Shown one piece after another: positions 1 through 7,380 of a DNA stretch of 64,000 nt. The stretch comes from Streptomyces aurantiacus (GTDB lineage Bacteria; Actinomycetota; Actinomycetes; Streptomycetales; Streptomycetaceae). The notes under the pieces were generated by a model. That model did no database searches and was not told where the DNA came from. It was given only the letters and a program-made list of their open reading frames with translations. The stretch is from positions 7,688,001 to 7,752,000 of the forward strand of contig NZ_CP114283.1 in assembly GCF_027107535.1 (NCBI RefSeq), given 5' to 3'. The first letter of the stretch is position 1. Each line of letters starts with the position of its first letter. The position numbers and the translations under genes were made by a program.

Positions 1-236
1 CGGCGCCGACCGCCGCTGTTCGTGCTTGTTGGTGTCAGCCGCTGGTGCCAGCGACCGTACGCGGTCTTGACACAGGCTCCCTTTCGACTCCAGCGCCACA
101 ACGAGACCTCAGGCGCTGATTGGAGTGCCCCGCAAGCCAGCCCTCCGCAGCATCTTCAGTCGGTGACGGTTACCCCGTCCCCCGTGGGGCACTCGCTCCA
201 CGAAGTGCACATAAAGGGCAAAGCGGAGGTATCGGA

Positions 237-707
237 ATGACGACACAACCCCGGCCCGACATGGCAACGCATCCCGACATCCTCGCGATGCGTAATCGGC
301 ACGAGATGGCCGAGCATGTCGCGACAACTCCGAAGGCACAGGCCGTCGAGGCCATGGCCCTGATCACAGGCCTCTACCTGGCGGCTTCACCGTGGATCGC
401 GGGTTTCAACGAGTTCTCCACCCTGGCGGTCAACAATCTGATCGTCGGCATCGCGTACGCCGTGATCATGAGCGGCGGCTTCGGCCGGGCATACGAGCGG
501 TCGCACAGCATGGCGTGGGCCGCTTGCGCACTCAGCGTGTGGACGATCTTTGCGCCGTGGGTGGTGGCAGGCGACGTCAGCACCACCAGGACCATCGTCA
601 ACAACATCATCGTCGGCGTGATCGCACTACTGCTGGCCCTCATTGCCGCTGCAGCTGCCCGCCGGGTGGATCAGGCGTCCGGCGACCGCTCGTCCACGCA
701 CAGGTGA
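237..707 (+). CDS. SPW repeat membrane protein
   Basis: This encodes a 156-residue integral membrane protein. Two copies of the hallmark motif are visible, ASPWIAGF near residue 52 and APWVVAG near residue 104, and each lies in a hydrophobic hairpin. There are four probable membrane segments in total. The N-terminal 35 residues are polar. The ATG at 237 was chosen because GCGGAGGT lies just upstream; an in-frame start at 120 would add 39 residues with no hydrophobic or family character. SPW proteins are common in Streptomyces, and their molecular role is not known. A small stem-loop follows the gene. Confidence 0.85.
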   Translation: MTTQPRPDMATHPDILAMRNRHEMAEHVATTPKAQAVEAMALITGLYLAASPWIAGFNEFSTLAVNNLIVGIAYAVIMSGGFGRAYERSHSMAWAACALSVWTIFAPWVVAGDVSTTRTIVNNIIVGVIALLLALIAAAAARRVDQASGDRSSTHR

Positions 708-753
708 TCGCCGCCATCCTCCGAAGACCGGCACTCATCACGAGTGTCAGCCC

Positions 754-784
754 CCCGCCGACGGGGCTGTGTCGCGTCGGCGGG
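754..784 (+). terminator. Stem-loop after the SPW gene
   Basis: CCCGCCGACG (754-763) pairs perfectly with CGTCGGCGGG (775-784) across an 11-base loop. It lies between the SPW gene and the next small gene. There is no T-run, which is usual for Streptomyces terminators. Confidence 0.55.
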
Positions 785-833
785 CACTGATCGACGTTGA
801 GCCGGTAGTGGCACAATGCAGAAGGGAATGACG

Positions 834-1055
834 ATGGAAGCATCTGAACTGGAGACCAAGGTCCAAACGCTGGAGACGGCTCTTGCGGTGCAAGAAGCAG
901 CCATGGCCGGGGCTCAAGCCACTCAGGCAGCGACTCAAGCAGGAATGACCACAACTTTCGCCGCCACTCAGAGCGGCACCTGGGCAGTGATGGGCGTCGG
1001 CAGCGTCGCACTGCTGGCGGGCATTTTCCTCGGTGTGGGGATCGCCAAGCACTGA
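834..1055 (+). CDS. Small single-pass membrane protein, unknown function
   Basis: This encodes about 73 residues that I do not recognise as a named family. The first 30 residues (ELETKVQTLETALAVQEAA) have the heptad spacing of a short coiled coil. An Ala/Gln/Thr-rich stretch follows, then one hydrophobic segment (GVGSVALLAGIFLGVGIA) that ends the protein, so it is probably tail-anchored. Three in-frame ATGs exist at 816, 828 and 834. The one at 834 is preferred because GAAGGG sits seven bases before it; starting at 816 gives 79 residues. Base composition and codon use fit a real gene. Confidence 0.6.
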   Translation: MEASELETKVQTLETALAVQEAAMAGAQATQAATQAGMTTTFAATQSGTWAVMGVGSVALLAGIFLGVGIAKH

Positions 1056-1585
1056 CGGGCCTGGCCCTGAGTTCGGTCGGACTGAGGGTGATGAGGAAGC
1101 TCTCCTGACGGTTCCCCAATCTCCGTCCCTGCTTTGCCACCCACCTTCACCCACCACTCACCCCAGCTTCCGTCCCGTCCGCCGTCGACCCACACACCGT
1201 GGAGCGGGCGTGGTCCAGGGCGTCAAGGTGGAGCGCGCCACTGTACGAACGACCTTGACGCCCTGGACCGCGACTGCTCGGCTCTGCCTGGGTCGATGGC
1301 AGGCGGGATGGGAGCTCCCCGCGCACGCCACCAATCGGCCGGCACTGGCGAACGGCGCCCCCGCCATCTCGGAGCCTGAGCGCCCCCGCCGGAGGCATGT
1401 CTTTGACCCGCGGGTGACTTCCTCGCTTCTGCCCGCATGCACGTAGCGCGCCGCCGGGCGCGGCCAGCCGGGGCGCAGACAGGAGGCAGGCCGCGCCGCA
1501 GAGGCGGCGCGCGCCCGCGCCGTGCGCGGGCCTTGATGAAGTAGGGAAAGTCTTATCCCGCTGGGATGAGGGCCTTCGGTCTCGG
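1056..1585. other. Gene-free stretch
   Basis: No open frame here has recognisable protein character. The stretch holds one perfect 18-bp inverted repeat (listed separately). It then becomes very GC-rich (about 1441-1530), followed by the AT-richer end of the NUDIX gene. It probably spans the boundary between the chromosome and the decayed integrative element. Confidence 0.5.
1212..1269. repeat. Perfect 18-bp inverted repeat
   Basis: GGTCCAGGGCGTCAAGGT (1212-1229) is exactly complementary to the segment at 1252-1269, with a 22-base spacer. Pairing continues imperfectly outward, since GAGC recurs at both edges. It could be a terminator, a dispersed palindromic element, or a recombination-site relic. 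Confidence 0.75.
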
Positions 1586-2089
1586 CTACACCGCTACATC
1601 GCCCGGCGCCTGGCCGTGCTCGAGGTACACCGGGGCGCTCGCCGCTCGGGCATCGATCGCCGCGAGAATGCGTCGGGCTAGACGAGGGATCGTCCGATCC
1701 GGGATCTCGCCCGGGGCCACGAACATGACGCGCTTCAGCTCCTCGGCCTGTGGGCGGATCTCCTCCACGGCCTCCGGCGCAAGCTCGCCGCCGTCGAACA
1801 GGTACAACACCTTGTCGCCCTCGGTAGCGCTCGGCGCCCAGTCGACGGCCAGGAGGCGGCCGAGTGTCGGCGTGATGCCGAGTTCTTCCCGTACCTCGCG
1901 GCTGGCAGCCTGAAGCGGAGACTCACCGGTCTCGACGTAGCCCCCGGGGATGTCCCAGTAGTCCTTGTACGTGGGCACCACCATGAGGACGCGCCCGTCG
2001 GCATCGAAGAAAAGCGCACCCGCTGCCATACGCGGATGCGCCATCTTCGCTTCGTGCTCGTTCGCTGCCATGCAGCCGAGCGTACCCAC
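1586..2089 (-). CDS. NUDIX hydrolase
   Basis: This encodes a 167-residue pyrophosphohydrolase of the MutT/NUDIX superfamily. The NUDIX box is complete: GGYVETGES followed by REVREELGI near residues 48-71, with the metal-binding Glu residues in place. The substrate cannot be read from sequence. The GTG start directly abuts the TAG stop of the upstream regulator gene, so the two were probably one operon read on the minus strand; in-frame ATGs at 2071 and 2044 are alternatives. From general knowledge, NUDIX genes are frequent cargo on pSAM2-type elements near their regulators. That fits the broken regulator and replication relic next door. Confidence 0.85.
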   Translation of the reverse strand: MGTLGCMAANEHEAKMAHPRMAAGALFFDADGRVLMVVPTYKDYWDIPGGYVETGESPLQAASREVREELGITPTLGRLLAVDWAPSATEGDKVLYLFDGGELAPEAVEEIRPQAEELKRVMFVAPGEIPDRTIPRLARRILAAIDARAASAPVYLEHGQAPGDVAV

Positions 2090-3304
2090 CTAGACCACAT
2101 GCAGCCGATCGGCGAGATCCGCCATGGCCCGGCTCGGCCGGCCACGCTGGTTACGTACCCAGGTGAGTACGAGTTCTCGGGCCAGGTAGTGGCTCCGTAC
2201 CTGCTCCGGTGCCCAAGACTCGGCTTCAAGGATCATCGCCAAGGCGTCGTCGACACGATTGTGTGCGCTGAGGGCACGGGCTACCTCGATGTTGTGCCGC
2301 GTCCGGCGCTCCGTCGGGAGGCCGCTGGTGTCGATCCGCGGCCCGAGATCGACGGCTACCTGCATGTCGCCCAGCTCACCCGCGGTGGCCACACGGTGGA
2401 TGTCGACGTTGGTCGGGCCGAAAGCGGTCCACATGTGGTTCGCATCCTGCCCGAGTTGGCGGGCTGCCTGGTCGGCCTCGGCGAGGAACTCGCGCACGGT
2501 CGAGCGCTCCTCTGCCCGGGCGGCTGCTATCGAGCCAGCGAGGAAGAGCGTCCCGTAGATCGACAGGAACTCCGGACTGGCTCCAGAGAGGCCCGGGCGA
2601 AGGTAGTCGGATGCATCACCGATGAGCTGTACTGCGGCGTCAAAGCGGCCAGTCGACAGGAGACAGTGCCCCACGGACCGGAAGAGTGAGCCGATGACGG
2701 CGGGGTTGCCGGACTGCTGCGCCGCGCCCAATCCGCGATCGGCAGCAATCCAGGCGAGGTCCACCTCGCCCACTTTCCCGAGGACCATGGCAGTGCTCTG
2801 ATACGTCAGCGCAAGCAGCTCGTTGGCCTGCTCACGCTCACGGCCGTCGTACGACCTCGCCGCAATGAGAGCGTCCGCCCGCACCAGGGGCAAGCGCCGG
2901 GTCGCGAAGCCGTAGCGGGAAGCCTAGTAGGCACCCATGATGTCCTTGACGCTGGCGCGAAGCTCGTCCAGGGGCGCGGGGTCGCCCTCGGTCGGCACCC
3001 CCAACAACGGCGTCAGCTGGCGGTAGTTCATCAGCGCCGACCGAAGTGCCGGCACCGTGCGGTTGCCGCTGTCGGCGGTCCACTCCATGAGAGTCGGTTC
3101 GGCAAGCAGGTCACCGAGGGACACGTCCAGGGCATCGGCCAACGTCTTGATGACCGAGAGTCGGTCGAGCTCCATCCGGTTGTTCTCAGCTCTGCTCAGC
3201 CAGTCGACCGTGCGGCCGACGAATCCGGCCAACACCTCTTGGGACATGCCGCGCCTACGGCGGTACCAAGCAACTCGCTCACCGATCGTCAGGTTCGTCG
3301 TCAT
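2090..3304 (-). pseudogene. HTH/TPR-type regulator broken by an in-frame stop
   Basis: Read through, this frame gives about 404 residues. An XRE-type helix-turn-helix (IGERVAWYRRRRGMSQEVLA) is at the N-terminus, followed by a long helical, TPR-like region such as actinobacterial cargo regulators have. A TAG at 2924-2926 interrupts the frame at codon 127, between GAY and ASRYGFATRR. The frame on both sides is identical and the family character continues, so a single CAG-to-TAG change is the simplest cause. The N-terminal 126 residues could still be made as a DNA-binding fragment. A start at 3304 (MTTNLTIGER) is most likely; 3313 and 3328 are also in frame. A sequencing error is the main alternative. 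Confidence 0.75.
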
Positions 3305-3343
3305 TCCTCGCATGGGAAGAGCGTCCACCCGCCTGTCTCTGCG

Positions 3344-3385
3344 GACCCGGAAGAATTTTCTGGGGGGGGGAAATCCTTCCGGGTC
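3344..3385. promoter_or_regulatory. Palindrome upstream of the broken regulator
   Basis: GACCCGGAAG (3344-3353) pairs exactly with CTTCCGGGTC (3376-3385). The inner part contains a run of nine G at 3362-3370. It lies 40-80 bases upstream of the regulator start at 3304, where an autoregulatory operator would be expected. It also sits at the junction with the truncated rep gene. Confidence 0.5.
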
Positions 3386-3408
3386 GGTGACTTCTTTCGG
3401 CCCTACCG

Positions 3409-4218
3409 TTGCCCACAGGCCGAGTCACCCGTCGTGAACTCGCCGACCACGTACGCGTCTCGTACGGCAAGGTCGCCGAGTTCCAAAAGCGCGGAGCCCT
3501 GCACTTCCACGCCGTGATCCGCATCGACGGCGCCGACGGACCAGACACGCCGCCTCCGGCCTGGGCCACCGTGCAGCTGCTCGACGACGCGATCCATGCC
3601 GCCGCCGCGCACTCCTACACCTCGGTCTCCGTTCCCGCTGCCGAGGACCAGCCTGCCCGGACCTTCCGGTGGGGCACTCAGCTAGACGTTCGCCCGGTGA
3701 AGGCCTTCGGCGACGGCTCCGACATCACCGAACAGGCCGTGGCCTCCTACGTCGCCAAGTACGCCACCAAGGCCGCCGAGAGCACCGGCACCCTCGACCG
3801 CCGCATCGGTGAACTCTCCGAACTCGACCGCCACCAGGTCCCCGGCCACACCCGCCGACTCATCAAGGCCTGCAAGGACCTCGACCCCTTGTACCCGGAC
3901 CGGCGCCTGTGGGCCTGGGCGCACATGCTCGGCTTCCGCGGCCACTTCTCCTCCAAGTCCCGCCGCTACTCGACCACCCTCGGCGAACTCCGCCAAGCCC
4001 GTGCCGACTTCCGCGCCGCGCAAGAACGCGCAGCTCTCGGCCTGGAGCACCGCGAGCCCGACACCGTCCTCGTCCTCACCGACTGGCAGTACGCCGGACA
4101 CGGCCACACCCCCGGCGAATCCGCCCTCGCCGCCACCATCGCCCGCAACCTCCAGCACAACCGCGAAACCGCACGCGAAGCCCTGCGCGACCAGCTCGCC
4201 GACGAAAGGGAGTGCTGA
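3409..4218 (+). pseudogene. RepSA-like replication initiator, 5'-truncated
   Basis: About 269 residues remain. They match the C-terminal part of the initiators of pSAM2-type integrative elements, best seen in the signature RGALHFHAVIRIDG near residue 28. Intact family members are around 450 residues, so roughly the first 180-190 are missing. The frame is open only from 3391, just after a TGA at 3388-3390, and no ribosome site precedes it; TTG at 3409 is the nearest nominal start. The region before it belongs to the divergent regulator and its palindrome, so a deletion has joined them. The excisionase gene overlaps the 3' end, as in the intact elements. Confidence 0.8.
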
Positions 4219-4425
4219 CCTTGGCCTCAGAGCTGCCAAGCCGCTTCCTGACCCCTGACCCCTGACGACCTGGTGGACATGTTCGAACTTCCCAGCGTCG
4301 AGACGGTCTACCAGTGGCGCCGCAAGCGCACCGGCACCCGCGGATTCCGAGTCGGTCGGCACCTTCGCTTCGACCCGAACGACGTACGGGCTTGGGTGGA
4401 TTCTCAGCTTGGGGAGGCTGCCTGA
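4212..4425 (+). pseudogene. Excisionase (Xis), frameshifted
   Basis: A GTG at 4212, preceded by GAAAGGGA, opens a frame reading VLTLASELPSRFLTPD. It then runs into TGA at 4263-4265. The expected continuation, DDLVDMFELPSVETVYQWRRK and onward to LGEAA, is present one frame over and ends at 4423-4425. The cause is visible: the 7-mer CTGACCC is tandemly duplicated (4248-4254 and 4255-4261). Removing one copy restores a protein of about 68 residues with the MerR-like helix-turn-helix of element excisionases. An internal ATG at 4279 could give 48 residues without the N-terminus. Its stop overlaps the integrase start (TGATG). Confidence 0.85.
4248..4261 (+). repeat. 7-bp tandem duplication in xis
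   Basis: CTGACCC occurs twice in a row, followed by CTGACGA. The extra copy shifts the excisionase frame, as a replication slippage event would. Confidence 0.85.
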
Positions 4426-5660
4426 TGGCTGGCCACATCCAAGATCGCTGGTACAAGACCGCGCCCGGTCCGGACGGCAAGCCGGTAAAGGGCAAGAGCG
4501 ACCGCTACGGCAACGGGCTCCGCTACCGGGCCCGGTACATCGGGCCGGACGGCACCGAGAAGAGCAAGTCCTTCCCGGACCGTCAAAAGCGCCGTGCCGA
4601 AGAGTGGTTGGCCGAGACAGCTGCCGACATGTCCCGTGGTCAGTACGTCGACCCCAAGGCTGCCCGGACGACCTTCCAGCAGTACGCGGAACGCTGGCTC
4701 GCTGGGCAGACGACCGACCTGAACACACGCATCGGAGCGGAGACCCGTCTTCGGCTGCATGCCTTCCCTCGAATCGGGGCGCGTCCGCTCGGGTCCTTCC
4801 GCCCGGTCCACATCCGCGAGTTCGTGCGCGACCTGGAGAACGACTCGATAGGTGGCGCCTACGCCCGCAACATCTACGCCAACGTCCGCGCGGTGCTCTC
4901 GGCCGCCGTGGATGACGGCCACCTCGCCCGGAACCCATGCTCGGCCGCGTCCGTCCGCCCGCCCTCCGTCTCGGCCACCCGGGTCGTGCCCTGGCTCCCG
5001 TCCCAGGTGCGTGCGGTCCGCGACGCTCTGCCCGAGCGCTACCGAGCCATGGTCGACGTCGGCAGCGGCTGCGGCCTCCGACAGGGCGAGATCATCGGCC
5101 TGGCCGAAGACACCTCTCAGCTCGACAGCGACACCCTTCGGGTCACCACTCAGGTCAAGCTGGTCCGGGGCGTCGCCGTCTTCGCTCCGCCCAAGGGCAA
5201 CAAGGAGCGTGACGTACCGCTGCCGTCCTCGGTCGCCTCCGCCCTGCAGCAGCATGTGAAGAGTCACCCGCCCGTGGCGATCAAGCTGCCGTGGATGCGA
5301 CCGGATGGCCCGCTCACCGAACGGCGTCTGATCTTCACCAACACAGCCGACGGGATCGTCTGGCGCAGCAACTTCAACGTCTACGAGTGGAAGCGCGCTC
5401 TTGCGGCCGCCGGCCTTATTCCGACACCCGAATCCGGCAAGCCGTACGCGTCGGCCCGGCACCACGGGATGCACGCCCTGCGCCACTTCTACGCCTCAGT
5501 CCTCCTAGACGCGGGCGAGAGCATCAAGGCCGTGAGCGAATACCTCGGGCACTCCGATCCGGCGATGACGCTGCGGGTGTACGCGCACTTGATGCCGAGC
5601 AGCAGTGAGCGTGCCCGCCGGGCCCTGGATGGGGTCTTCGGCGACGATGCATCCCTGTAA
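4425..5660 (+). CDS. int: Tyrosine site-specific integrase
   Basis: This encodes a 411-residue tyrosine recombinase of the type that inserts and, with Xis, excises pSAM2-like elements. An N-terminal AP2-like region (RYRARYIGPDGTEKSKSF) is followed by a SAM-like core-binding domain (FQQYAERWLAGQ) and the catalytic domain. The first catalytic Arg lies in GCGLRQGEI near residue 230. H350, R353 (HALRH), H376 (LGHSD) and the nucleophile Y386 (RVYAHL) are all present. ATG at 4425 overlaps the xis stop, which fits the usual coupled xis-int arrangement. The gene looks intact, so with xis broken the element should be fixed. No tRNA gene or att repeat was found at its 3' side. Confidence 0.92.
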   Translation: MAGHIQDRWYKTAPGPDGKPVKGKSDRYGNGLRYRARYIGPDGTEKSKSFPDRQKRRAEEWLAETAADMSRGQYVDPKAARTTFQQYAERWLAGQTTDLNTRIGAETRLRLHAFPRIGARPLGSFRPVHIREFVRDLENDSIGGAYARNIYANVRAVLSAAVDDGHLARNPCSAASVRPPSVSATRVVPWLPSQVRAVRDALPERYRAMVDVGSGCGLRQGEIIGLAEDTSQLDSDTLRVTTQVKLVRGVAVFAPPKGNKERDVPLPSSVASALQQHVKSHPPVAIKLPWMRPDGPLTERRLIFTNTADGIVWRSNFNVYEWKRALAAAGLIPTPESGKPYASARHHGMHALRHFYASVLLDAGESIKAVSEYLGHSDPAMTLRVYAHLMPSSSERARRALDGVFGDDASL

Positions 5661-5702
5661 GCCGATCCCTGCGAGCGTGCATTCGGTGCGTGAAAATCTG
5701 GG

Positions 5703-5716
5703 CATACTACCGACTA
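5703..5716 (+). promoter_or_regulatory. Possible -10 element, leaderless start
   Basis: CATACT at 5703-5708 stands seven bases before the ATG at 5716, and no ribosome site is present. This is the spacing expected for leaderless transcription. Confidence 0.35.
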
Positions 5717-6162
5717 TGGGCGCATGGGGGACGCTACTCGCAACCGTGGCCGGTGCCGCTATCGCTCTGATCGGACAGCATCTCGCGAAACGGGCTGAGA
5801 ACAAGGCGCGCGTCTCCGAACTGCTGTTGGAACAGTGCGCTTTGGTGGCGGCCACAGCTTCAGACTTCCAGAACCGAGTGTGGGAAGAACGGGTTCTACA
5901 CATGGAAGGACGCGTCAGCGGATGGGATCTGTCGGCCCACAAGCTCGCATGCGCACGTATACAGATCCTGTCCAGGGATCAAGCCCTACTCACGGCGCTG
6001 AGCGAGTTGAACAAGGCTGCTGAGAGCCTTGGTATCTACTGGCGACGGGGGAACGTCGATGACGACGAGTGCGCCAGACTCTGGGAGCGCCATCGCGCAG
6101 TCAAGGCAGAGTTCATCGCAGCTAGCAGTGGAGCGATACGCCGTCGCCTAACCCAGGGATGA
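5716..6162 (+). CDS. Hypothetical protein with N-terminal membrane segment
   Basis: This encodes 148 residues of no recognised family. MGAWGTLLATVAGAAIALIG forms one N-terminal membrane segment. The remainder is helical and charged (ENKARVSELLLEQ, DECARLWERHRAVKAEF) and probably cytoplasmic. The ATG at 5716 was chosen because the protein starts cleanly with its membrane segment there; frames opening at 5605 or 5650 lie inside the end of the integrase gene. It follows int by 55 bases on the same strand and is closed by a strong terminator. It may be a last cargo gene of the element or the first chromosomal gene. Confidence 0.6.
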   Translation: MGAWGTLLATVAGAAIALIGQHLAKRAENKARVSELLLEQCALVAATASDFQNRVWEERVLHMEGRVSGWDLSAHKLACARIQILSRDQALLTALSELNKAAESLGIYWRRGNVDDDECARLWERHRAVKAEFIAASSGAIRRRLTQG

Positions 6163-6203
6163 GCCTGCCGGACGGCCCAGGGACGGCCCACCGGACATAA
6201 GAG

Positions 6204-6240
6204 AGCCCCCTACTGGCGACATCATCGCTGGTGGGGGGCT
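6204..6240 (+). terminator. Strong terminator
   Basis: A 16-base stem (6204-6219 with 6225-6240) has only G-U wobbles as irregularities. The loop is CATCA and the tail is TCTTCG. It ends the gene at 5716-6162. Confidence 0.8.
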
Positions 6241-6492
6241 TCTTCGTGCCCGGAGGACATCAGTTCTCCGGGTGCAGGCATAACCCTCCCAGTGTCGCAG
6301 ATCAAATCATGTGACCTGGGCCGCCGAGTCCCGCAGGGAGGTCGTCCGGGGTCGAGCGGTCGTGGTCGGCTCGCCTGCGACGGCCATGAACGGCTCGGCG
6401 CGAGAGGCGTTCCCCCTGGCCGACGCACTGTCGACCCCCTTCGGGCCGTTCCGGCCGCGGCATCGCGCCCACGGGTCCGCTGGAGCAGGGCA

Positions 6493-6533
6493 TTGCCATA
6501 TAGGTCACCCCTGGACCTAGAATCGAACGCGTG
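6493..6533 (+). promoter_or_regulatory. Promoter-like site with internal inverted repeat
   Basis: TTGCCA (6493-6498) and TAGAAT (6518-6523) are 19 bases apart. Between them TAGGTC (6501-6506) mirrors GACCTA (6514-6519), overlapping the -10. A GTG follows the -10 after seven bases, as in leaderless genes. The downstream frame is unconvincing. Confidence 0.35.
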
Positions 6534-6865
6534 TCCGATAAAGCGTCTCACTTGGATCCTCAGCACAACGTCCGTACGGGGCCGGCCCGGCAGCCGCGCA
6601 GCGCAGATGACCCCGTCTCCGGGTCGGAGCGGCAGGAAGCCGCCGCCCGCCCCGCGCACACGCTGCCCTTGGCCGCGCCCGGCCGGGAGTTCGCCGTGCG
6701 GCGAACACGCGGCATGGCCGCCCCCGGCGCCGCCCGCCCAGGCCACCGCGGCGTGACGGGCGAGAACACGAAGCCGCGGTCCCGCGAGCAGGCCCTCCGG
6801 GCGGCCCCGGGACGCGGCGCCGCGGCATACCCCCGTTGCCGACCCCACACCGACTCCGGTGTGCT

Positions 6866-7108
6866 GTGAGCCGCGAACAGTCCCGGCCGCAGGGAAAGAG
6901 CACCGCCCCCATCGTCGTGCACCGCCTGACGGGCGCCGCTGGACGGCGGGTCACGATCCACTCCAGAAGGGCCGGCCTCGCCCACAGTGACGCCGACCTC
7001 ATCGAGTTTCTGCGCCGCGCGGGCCTGCCGGACGCGTCGGAGCTGCTGGACGATCCGTCGTGGGTGGAATGGCAGGGCGACCGACCGCACCAGTACGGCG
7101 CGGAATGA
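6866..7108 (+). CDS. Small conserved Streptomyces protein, unknown function
   Basis: This encodes about 80 residues. The core APIVVHRLTGAAGRRVTIHSRRAGLAHSDADLIEFLRRAGL followed by a DDPSWVEW motif is, from memory, a recurrent small protein family in Streptomyces without assigned function. No membrane segment, signal peptide or cysteine is seen; the fold is probably a small alpha/beta domain. The GTG at 6866 is preferred over the nominal start at 6836 because the family begins shortly before the TAPIVVH segment. The ribosome site is weak in either case. It is convergent with cdsA and shares the strong terminator that follows. Confidence 0.65.
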   Translation: MSREQSRPQGKSTAPIVVHRLTGAAGRRVTIHSRRAGLAHSDADLIEFLRRAGLPDASELLDDPSWVEWQGDRPHQYGAE

Positions 7109-7196
7109 CGACGCCGCGGGCGGTCCTGCGGCAAGCGCCCCCGGGCATGACGGACGGGACGCCGACGTGGAGGAGCTCGGCTGCGGACACACGAAA

Positions 7197-7229
7197 AGGG
7201 ACCCGCCGTCCTGTGGACGGCGGGTCCCT
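7197..7229. terminator. Bidirectional terminator after cdsA
   Basis: A perfect 15-bp stem (7197-7211 with 7215-7229) closes on the loop TGT. On the minus strand it is followed by TTTCGTG. It serves the end of the rpsB-cdsA group and the convergent small gene. Confidence 0.85.
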
Positions 7230-7380
7230 CACGTACCTTCCGCAGCTCGGCGACACCCTTCGGCGACCGTCGGCCGGACCACGGCGCCCGTCGACCGGAC
7301 CACCGCGACCGTCAGGCGAACCCGGCAGCCGTCCGCGGGACCCGGCAGCCGTCTCCGCGCACAGGAGTGGTCGTCAGCCG

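Larger units (their letters stand above)
6163..6865. other. Gene-poor stretch after the element
   Basis: Apart from the terminator at 6204-6240 and a small stem-loop (CCCGGAG 6249-6255 with CTCCGGG 6266-6272), I see no gene I can support. A promoter-like site with an internal inverted repeat precedes a GTG at 6531. The frame it opens (to 6869, 112 residues) reads as low-complexity Ala/Arg/Pro text without family character. It may be the remains of a gene. Confidence 0.4.

Noticed and set aside
5661..5715. Attachment site or tRNA 3' end after the integrase gene
   Set aside because: No T-arm, CCA-adjacent sequence or direct repeat with the 1400-1585 region could be recognised by eye.
6222..6848. 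Minus-strand frame of 208 codons in the gene-poor stretch
   Set aside because: Composition is shadow-like and it starts and ends without signals; no motif was recognised.
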